A program made the translations under genes and the position numbers. A stretch of DNA of 64,000 nucleotides from positions 62,001 through 126,000 of the forward strand of contig NZ_AQOR01000001.1 of NCBI RefSeq assembly GCF_009846755.1, written 5' to 3'. The DNA comes from Alcanivorax sp. S71-1-4 (GTDB lineage: Bacteria > Pseudomonadota > Gammaproteobacteria > Pseudomonadales > Alcanivoracaceae). Of the stretch, positions 60,465-64,000 are shown piece after piece (positions within the stretch are counted from its first letter, which is position 1; each line of letters opens with the position of its first letter). The notes beneath the pieces are model-generated. The model saw only the letters and a program-made list of their open reading frames with translations. It was not told the DNA's origin and searched no databases.

Positions 60465-61930
60465 TCTGCGGTGTCCGCCGGGGCGCTGTCGTTTACCGGC
60501 GTCTCACTGGCGCGTGCCGGGTCCGGGGCGCGGGGGCCGATGCTGGCGATGGCCAGGTTGTCGGGCACCAGATGACGCTGGAAGGCGTCGCGGATGTCCC
60601 CGGCGCTGACATCGCTGATCGCCTGCTGGAAGGTATCCAGGTAATCCAGCGGCAGGTCATAGAAGCCGATGGCGCCCAGCTGGCCGACAATGTCGCTGTT
60701 GGAGGCGGTGGCCAGGGCAAAACTGCCGGTGAGGTCGTCCACCGCCAGTTGCAGTTGTTCGTCCGTCGGGCCGTTGGCCACAAAATCACTGATCAGTTCG
60801 AGTGTCAGTTTCAGCGCAGCGTCGGCGTTGTCGTTGGCGGTTTGCAGGCTGACGGTGAAGGGGCCACCGGAAGCCATCGGTGAGATACCGGAATAGACGC
60901 CGTACACGAGGCCGCGTTTTTGCCGCACCTCATCCATCAGGATGGCGCTGAAACCGCCGCCGCCGAGGATGTGATTGCCCACATACAACGGTACATAGTC
61001 CGGGTGGCCACGGCTGATCAGCTGGTTGCCCAGCGAGATGTGAGTCTGCGACGACGGGAAGTCGATGTGCGTGGTGTGGCGCTCGGTGAGTGTCTGCGCA
61101 ACGGGCAGGCGCACGGCGCGCTCGCCTTGTGGCAGGGCGTCGCTGAGTTGCGTGGCGATGTCGCGGGCCTGCTCTTCGGTGATGTCGCCGACCAGGGCGA
61201 TCACGGCGTTCTGGGCGGTGTAGTAGCGCTGGTAGTAGGCCACCAGATCATCGCGGGTGATGCCCGGCAGGCTCTCCGGCGTGCCGCCGGACGGCGTGGC
61301 ATAGGGATGCTCGCCGAACAGCAGTGCATTGAAAGCGCGGCTGAGTTGCGGGCCGGGCACCTGCTGCTGCATGCGCAGCCCTTGCAGCATCTGGGTGCGC
61401 AGGCGTGTCAGCGCGTCCTCGGGGAAGCTGGGGGCATGCATGATGCGGCGCATCAGCGCCAGTGCCGGGTCACGGAATTCCGGTGCGCTCAGCGACGTGA
61501 GTGTCAGCAGTGCCATGTCGCGGTGGCTGGAATTGCCGAAGCTGGCGCCCAGGTCTTCGAAGCCCCGGGCGATGTCGCCCACGTCCAGGCCATCGGCGCC
61601 CTGGTCGAGCATGGCGTTGGTCAGCGACGCCAGGCCCGGCTGGCCGTCGTCGCGGGCGCTGCCGGCATCGAACAACACGCGCACGTCCAGCATCGGCAAC
61701 TGGCCGGTGTGTACGAACAGCACGCGGCTGCCGGTGTCGGTTTGCCACTGCCGGATATCCAGTTGGCGGCGCCCCGGCTCGGCCTGGGTGACGGCCTCCA
61801 GGGTAGTGGGGAAGGTGCTGGCGGTGGGTTCGGCGGGCACGGGTTTCGGCGCCGGGTTGATGGCGATGAAAATAAACAGCAGCACCGCGAGGGTCAGGGC
61901 AGCGCCGATCAACAGACGATTGCGGCTCAT
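60461..61930 (-). CDS. M16-family protein without the zinc motif (non-catalytic partner)
   Basis: The 489-residue protein is of the pitrilysin/insulinase type. A membrane anchor or signal is at the N-terminus (RLLIGAALTLAVLLFIFIAI). The M16 fold is visible (VLFDAGSARDDGQPGLASLTNAMLDQGADGL). The position of the HxxEH zinc site reads LTNAMLDQG, so it cannot bind zinc as the neighbour does. Later features (LPGITRDDLVAYYQRYYTAQNAVIALVGDI; NHILGGGGFSAILMDEVRQKRGLVYGVYS, with an RxxxGLxYxV motif) are the substrate-clasping parts. It overlaps the catalytic gene by 4 bases, indicating a heterodimer like the mitochondrial processing peptidase. Confidence 0.9.
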   Translation of the reverse strand: MSRNRLLIGAALTLAVLLFIFIAINPAPKPVPAEPTASTFPTTLEAVTQAEPGRRQLDIRQWQTDTGSRVLFVHTGQLPMLDVRVLFDAGSARDDGQPGLASLTNAMLDQGADGLDVGDIARGFEDLGASFGNSSHRDMALLTLTSLSAPEFRDPALALMRRIMHAPSFPEDALTRLRTQMLQGLRMQQQVPGPQLSRAFNALLFGEHPYATPSGGTPESLPGITRDDLVAYYQRYYTAQNAVIALVGDITEEQARDIATQLSDALPQGERAVRLPVAQTLTERHTTHIDFPSSQTHISLGNQLISRGHPDYVPLYVGNHILGGGGFSAILMDEVRQKRGLVYGVYSGISPMASGGPFTVSLQTANDNADAALKLTLELISDFVANGPTDEQLQLAVDDLTGSFALATASNSDIVGQLGAIGFYDLPLDYLDTFQQAISDVSAGDIRDAFQRHLVPDNLAIASIGPRAPDPARASETPVNDSAPADTAE

Positions 61931-63267
61931 TGTGCGGCCTCCGGGGTGCTTGCTTCGGGTTCAACACGGGCCATGGCACGGCGTGCCGGCACCAGCCAGG
62001 TGTGGGCGGCGTCACTGACCTGTTGTGGTGTGACTTGCGCCAGCGCTTCCGCCATGTTGGCGCTCAGGCGCCAGTCCTGGCCGATCATCGCCAGATACCC
62101 CAGCTCCATGGCCTGGCCGAACACGGAGTCCTGCCCGAACACATAGCCGGAGAGCACCTGTGCGCGCACCCGGTCCAGTTCCGCCTGCTCCGGTGGCGTC
62201 TCGGCGAGTTTGTGGATCTCGGCCTCGATGGCGGCCTGCAACTGGTCCAGCGTGACGCCGGGCACGGGCGTGGCGGTGACGGTGAACACGCCGTCTTCGC
62301 GGGACAGGCCCTGATAGCCTGCACCAGCTCCGGCAGCCAGGCGCTGGCCGCGTACCAGACTGGATTCGATGCGGGCGCTGGTGCCGCCGTCGAGCACCCC
62401 GGCGAGCATGTTCAATATGTAGTAGGTCTGCGGGTCTTCGGCGGTGGCCAGCGAGGGCACATTCCAGCCCAGATACAGCGAGGGCACCTGCACCGGCAGC
62501 ACCAGATCCAGGCGGCGGTCGCCGGCCGGGTCGGCCATTTTCGGTGTCGGGCGGAACGGCACATCGCGGGCGTCGATCGGCCCGAAGAACTGTTTGACCA
62601 AAGGCTCCACCTGCTCGCGGGTCACATCGCCGGCGATCACCAGCACGGCGTTGCCGGGGGTGTACCACTGCTGGTACCAGTCCATGGCGCGTTCCGGCTG
62701 ATACTGTTCGATCTCGCGGCGCCAGCCGATCACCGGGTGGGCATAGCCGGTGCCGGGGCGCAGGATGCCGCTGAATTTTTCCCAGGCCAGGGCATTGGGG
62801 TTGTCGTCGGTGCGCTGGCGGCGTTCTTCCAGCACCACCTGCACCTCGCGGCTGAATTCTTCCGGGTCAATGCGCAGGTGGGCCATGCGCTCGGCTTCCA
62901 GCTCCAGCGCCAGTGGCAACCGGGTGGCTTCATAGGTCTGGTAATAGGCGGTGTATTCGTAGGAAGTGAAGGCGTTGGTCTGGCCGCCGAAGCGTGACAC
63001 CAGGGCGGCATAGTCGCCGGGGGTGAGGTGCCTGGTGTTCTTGAACATCATGTGCTCGAGCATGTGGCTCATGCCGGTCATGCCTGCCGGTTCGTCGATG
63101 CTGCCGACGCGGTACCAGATCATCACGGTGGCGACCGGTGCGCGGTGGTCCTCGCGTACCAGCACCGTGAGACCGTTATCCAGCGTGAATTCGTGGGTGG
63201 GCGGCAGCTCCTCTGCCAACAGACTGGCGCTGCACAATGTCAGCAGCAGCGAGAGCACGATACGCAT
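61927..63267 (-). CDS. M16-family zinc metallopeptidase, catalytic subunit
   Basis: Periplasmic or inner-membrane-facing zinc peptidase of 446 residues. A signal peptide spans 1-18 (MRIVLSLLLTLCSASLLAE). The inverted zinc site HMLEH (about 68-72, in GMSHMLEHMMFKNT) and the downstream Glu in VQVVLEERRQR (about 145) are both present. The C-terminal half carries WYTPGNAVLVIAGDV and related M16 features. It is the first gene of the M16-M16-rsmD operon and divergent from ftsY. Substrate unknown. Confidence 0.93.
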   Translation of the reverse strand: MRIVLSLLLTLCSASLLAEELPPTHEFTLDNGLTVLVREDHRAPVATVMIWYRVGSIDEPAGMTGMSHMLEHMMFKNTRHLTPGDYAALVSRFGGQTNAFTSYEYTAYYQTYEATRLPLALELEAERMAHLRIDPEEFSREVQVVLEERRQRTDDNPNALAWEKFSGILRPGTGYAHPVIGWRREIEQYQPERAMDWYQQWYTPGNAVLVIAGDVTREQVEPLVKQFFGPIDARDVPFRPTPKMADPAGDRRLDLVLPVQVPSLYLGWNVPSLATAEDPQTYYILNMLAGVLDGGTSARIESSLVRGQRLAAGAGAGYQGLSREDGVFTVTATPVPGVTLDQLQAAIEAEIHKLAETPPEQAELDRVRAQVLSGYVFGQDSVFGQAMELGYLAMIGQDWRLSANMAEALAQVTPQQVSDAAHTWLVPARRAMARVEPEASTPEAAQ

Positions 63268-63404
63268 TGCGATCCCCTTCGCGGCGCCGCAGCGTGCTGC
63301 GGCGCGTTTCTATGGTTGGTGCGGGATGATAGGATAGCCCGGCGCCGGACGCACATCCCGACAGCCTGCCCCTGGCCGGCTGACTACCCACGGAAAGACC
63401 TGTA

Positions 63405-64000
<596 letters not shown>

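Overview
The window is high-GC gammaproteobacterial chromosome. Gene content and order (rph-pyrE, slmA-argB-algC-dut-coaBC-radC-rpmBG, and mutM ... coaD-GMC oxidoreductase-aldehyde dehydrogenase-TetR ... rsmD-M16-M16-ftsY) follow the Pseudomonas/Alcanivorax arrangement. An Alcanivoracaceae-type marine or hydrocarbon-associated bacterium fits best. This rests on synteny and protein resemblance from memory, not on a search.

Layout. (1) 1-9.5 kb is housekeeping: RNase PH (5' truncated), PyrE, a secreted coiled-coil protein, SlmA, ArgB, a membrane-anchored AlgC, Dut, CoaBC, RadC, L28 and L33. The 3' side of slmA carries a palindromic element and a partial duplicate of the slmA end. (2) 9.6-13.2 kb has a Fic protein lacking the catalytic His, an array of inverted 10-bp repeats, and modABC, whose ModC is shortened where it meets the array. 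(3) 13.4-23.9 kb is a complete-looking Flp/Tad pilus locus (flp, tadE-like, cpaB, secretin, tadZ, tadA, tadB, tadC, tadD, a DUF3613-like gene, tadG) behind a long AT-richer leader full of stem-loops. No prepilin peptidase gene is present. (4) 23.9-34.6 kb has a fatty acid desaturase, an orphan hydantoinase-A-like protein, MutM, a palindromic repeat element, three envelope or exported proteins including a large Ig-like lipoprotein, gamma-glutamyltransferase and CoaD. (5) 34.6-39.2 kb is an alcohol/aldehyde oxidation module: GMC oxidoreductase, Tat-exported small subunit, aldehyde dehydrogenase and a divergent TetR with an 18-bp perfect palindrome between them. (6) 39.3-40.5 kb holds a canonical Fic protein.

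(7) 40.5-58.0 kb is the most interesting part: an apparent mevalonate-degradation island. It encodes degradative (class II) HMG-CoA reductase, HMG-CoA lyase, 3-oxoacid CoA-transferase A/B and thiolase, which together would convert mevalonate to acetyl-CoA. It also holds a CaiB-type CoA-transferase with a crotonase and a complete sugar-type ABC importer. One permease of that importer is fused to an SMP-30/strictosidine-synthase-like beta-propeller, and a second propeller gene and a Tsx-like outer-membrane channel are nearby. A MocR-type and a LysR-type regulator lie inside it. Direct repeats of the form CTGTWCC occur upstream of both HMG-CoA genes. I propose uptake and hydrolysis of mevalonolactone, and possibly entry of anhydromevalonate through the CaiB/crotonase pair.

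(8) 58.0-64.0 kb returns to the conserved block: YheT-like hydrolase, dienelactone hydrolase, RsmD, two M16 peptidase-family proteins and the start of FtsY (cut by the window end). No tRNA, rRNA, CRISPR array, transposase or prophage gene was seen.
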